Assembly (NCBI GenBank): GCA_009775225.1
Contig: VSPE01000082.1
Location: 1 to 7,223 of the forward strand
Source of the DNA: Muribaculaceae bacterium
GTDB taxonomy: Bacteria > Bacteroidota > Bacteroidia > Bacteroidales > Muribaculaceae
DNA length: 7,223 nucleotides
Direction: 5' to 3'
A program made the translations under genes and the position numbers. Below, piece after piece: positions 6,024 through 7,223 of this stretch (its first letter is position 1; each line of letters opens with the position of its first letter). The notes below the pieces were generated by a model, which saw only the letters and a list, made by a program, of their open reading frames with translations, did not search any database and was not told where the DNA came from.

Positions 6024-7034
6024 ATGAGAAAGACTATGTTCCGATATACCGATATTAATGGCGTGATTATGTTGCCATTTATCTTACTGTTTAGTCTGGT
6101 GTCCTCTTGTGGTAACAAACACTCGTACTCTATATATCAATTTGACAATGGCGATGATTATTTTTGTGAGGGATTGCAGAGGATAGTCAACAAGGACGGC
6201 AAAATCGGATTTGCCGACAGCCTCGGCAATGTGGCGATAGAACCTCGTTTTGCTTTCGCCTTTCCTTTTGAGGATGGCTATGCCAAAGTTACAGATGAAG
6301 GTAAATCAGAGCCGGTTGGTGAATACAGGACATGGGTAAGTGATTCATGGTATTATATCGACCACGATGGGAATACACATCCTGAAATATTTGATTTGCA
6401 AGGAACGGTTTTCGACTCCACAGACGGAACACCGTTAAATCAGGCGATTGTGAAAGACCTCACTAATCACGGAGCTACAATATCTAAAGAAGATGGTTCT
6501 TTCTCAATACGTGTAAATGACGGGGATAGTATAAATATCGGTTTTGTAGGCTATTATCCACAGACTATAAAGGTTGCGTCCTCAGATTCTGTCTATTGGC
6601 ACATAGCCATGAAGGAAACTGCACCTATAATCGAGCCAATGCTTCAGAAAAGTTATTCAACGACACCGGGTGTCACGATGACAGTTCTGAATACCGATGG
6701 CGTGACATTACCGATAGACTCCCTGAATGTTGTCTGGCGTAACAATACCAATTCGACAGTTCTTTTCGGAGAATGGTTTGAGATTCAAGGAAAAGAAAAC
6801 GATCAGTGGAAAAGACTTCCAATAGATAAAAAATATATGGAAGAAGGAGCTTGCCTCACTGTATTCACTGCGATTGCCTATATTTTGGAAACAAAGTCCC
6901 AACGTGAAGATATAGTAAAACCGTGGTTTTATGGTAAAAATCTTAACCGGGGCGTATATCGGTTAGTCAAGACATTTCACTTTGACAATTCGGAGAGACA
7001 AGACACTGCTTTCGTGGAATTTGAGATAAGATAA
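6024..7034 (+). CDS. Three-domain lipoprotein: WG repeat, regulatory-like and Ig-like domains
   Basis: This encodes a 336-aa predicted lipoprotein. ATG 6024 is chosen because it supplies the basic N-terminus (R2, K3, R7) before the hydrophobic segment 15-28. The lipobox is V-S-S-C, with Cys29 lipidated and G-N-K following, so no export signal is seen. Residues 46-90 form a WG-type repeat (N-K-D-G-K-I-G-F-A-D, then A-I-E-P-R-F), with a partial second unit near 108-120. Residues 124-186 match the carboxypeptidase-regulatory-like beta-sandwich (LQGTVFDSTDGTPLNQAIV, then D-G-S-F-S-I-R-V and I-G-F-V-G-Y-Y). Residues about 214-336 resemble the bacterial Ig-like domain of PF20251 type, with a W-K-R-L-P strand and the ending GVYRLVKTF. 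All three are binding or scaffold modules, with no catalytic motif. It follows the operon terminator by 58 bases. No TAnnTTTG box was found in between, so its promoter is unclear. Confidence 0.85.
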   Translation: MRKTMFRYTDINGVIMLPFILLFSLVSSCGNKHSYSIYQFDNGDDYFCEGLQRIVNKDGKIGFADSLGNVAIEPRFAFAFPFEDGYAKVTDEGKSEPVGEYRTWVSDSWYYIDHDGNTHPEIFDLQGTVFDSTDGTPLNQAIVKDLTNHGATISKEDGSFSIRVNDGDSINIGFVGYYPQTIKVASSDSVYWHIAMKETAPIIEPMLQKSYSTTPGVTMTVLNTDGVTLPIDSLNVVWRNNTNSTVLFGEWFEIQGKENDQWKRLPIDKKYMEEGACLTVFTAIAYILETKSQREDIVKPWFYGKNLNRGVYRLVKTFHFDNSERQDTAFVEFEIR

Positions 7035-7124
7035 AGCACAATATATCCAGTGATTTATCACCGTTTGACTGCGAGGAAGTATAATAATCCGATAAAGCAT
7101 GACGCTACAATGGTTTTCCAAAGA

Positions 7125-7158
7125 GGCGGCTTTTGGGAGGGGACGAGCAAAAGCCGCC
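7125..7158. repeat. Perfect 10-bp stem-loop, structure A
   Basis: GGCGGCTTTT (7125-7134) is the exact reverse complement of AAAAGCCGCC (7149-7158), with a 14-base purine-rich loop. No T-tract follows on either strand, so it is not a standard terminator. The 3' arm is also used by structure B. Confidence 0.7.
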
Positions 7159-7188
7159 CCGCGCCTCTCGGCATGGGGTGGCTTGCTC
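7145..7188. repeat. Competing stem-loop, structure B
   Basis: Bases 7145-7160 pair with 7175-7188: GAGCAA with TTGCTC, a two-base AA bulge at 7151-7152, then GCCGCCCC with GGGGTGGC including one G-T pair. This makes 14 pairs around a 14-base loop. Because 7149-7158 are used in both structures, A and B cannot form together on the same strand. Confidence 0.65.
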
Positions 7189-7223
7189 AAACATAGGTGC
7201 TTGTCGCTTTATGCAACAGCTTC

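Larger units (their letters stand above)
7035..7223. other. Non-coding right flank with strong secondary structure
   Basis: No credible gene is seen after the stop at 7034. The first 85 bases are AT-rich and hold no clear terminator; the GTGA/TCAC dyad near 7053 has no T-run. The last 100 bases are GC-rich and contain the two overlapping stem-loops listed separately. GATAAAGCA occurs at 7029-7037 and again at 7091-7099. The small blocks GGCTTGC and CTCGGCA occur both here and in the left structured segment, in opposite order. Confidence 0.45.

Noticed and set aside
6963..7190. 75-codon reverse-strand open frame at the right edge
   Set aside because: It overlaps both the competing hairpins and the end of the last gene on the other strand, and shows no protein-like features.

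Overview
The window looks like accessory chromosomal or mobile-element DNA from the phylum Bacteroidota, most likely order Bacteroidales. The evidence is a perfect TAnnTTTG-type -7 box, start codons without Shine-Dalgarno sequences and preceded by A-rich DNA, several lipoproteins (one with an S-D-D run after the lipidated cysteine), and two outer-membrane barrel proteins of the Bacteroidetes TonB-receptor-like type (PF14905-like). Species and element identity cannot be read from the sequence.

Layout. Positions 1-240 are about 59% G+C by hand count, carry no convincing gene, and fold almost completely into three consecutive long imperfect hairpins. At about 240-250 the composition drops to about 30% G+C. 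A short dyad (278-292) and a candidate promoter (312-319) follow, then a roughly 250-nt leader with hairpins and an imperfect direct repeat. A tight four-gene operon runs from 577 to 5912: a probably surface-exposed lipoprotein of unknown family, a small lipocalin-like lipoprotein joined by a 4-base overlap, and two tandem plug-plus-barrel proteins with nearly identical signal peptides and the same C-terminal S-[G/A]-I-L-K ending. A strong intrinsic terminator (5935-5965) closes the operon. A separate lipoprotein gene follows (6024-7034) that combines a WG-repeat segment, a carboxypeptidase-regulatory-like domain and a C-terminal Ig-like domain. The last 190 bases hold two strong but mutually exclusive stem-loops.

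How the parts may work together. All five gene products carry export signals and are predicted to sit in the outer membrane or periplasm. The four-gene unit resembles a transport or envelope module built from two TonB-receptor-like barrels and two lipoproteins, with no SusD homologue that I recognise. The surface lipoprotein may act as an accessory substrate-binding partner; this is inference, and no substrate can be deduced. The structured, gene-free flanks suggest that the operon is cargo beside mobile-element DNA, but no integrase, relaxase or transposase lies inside the window.
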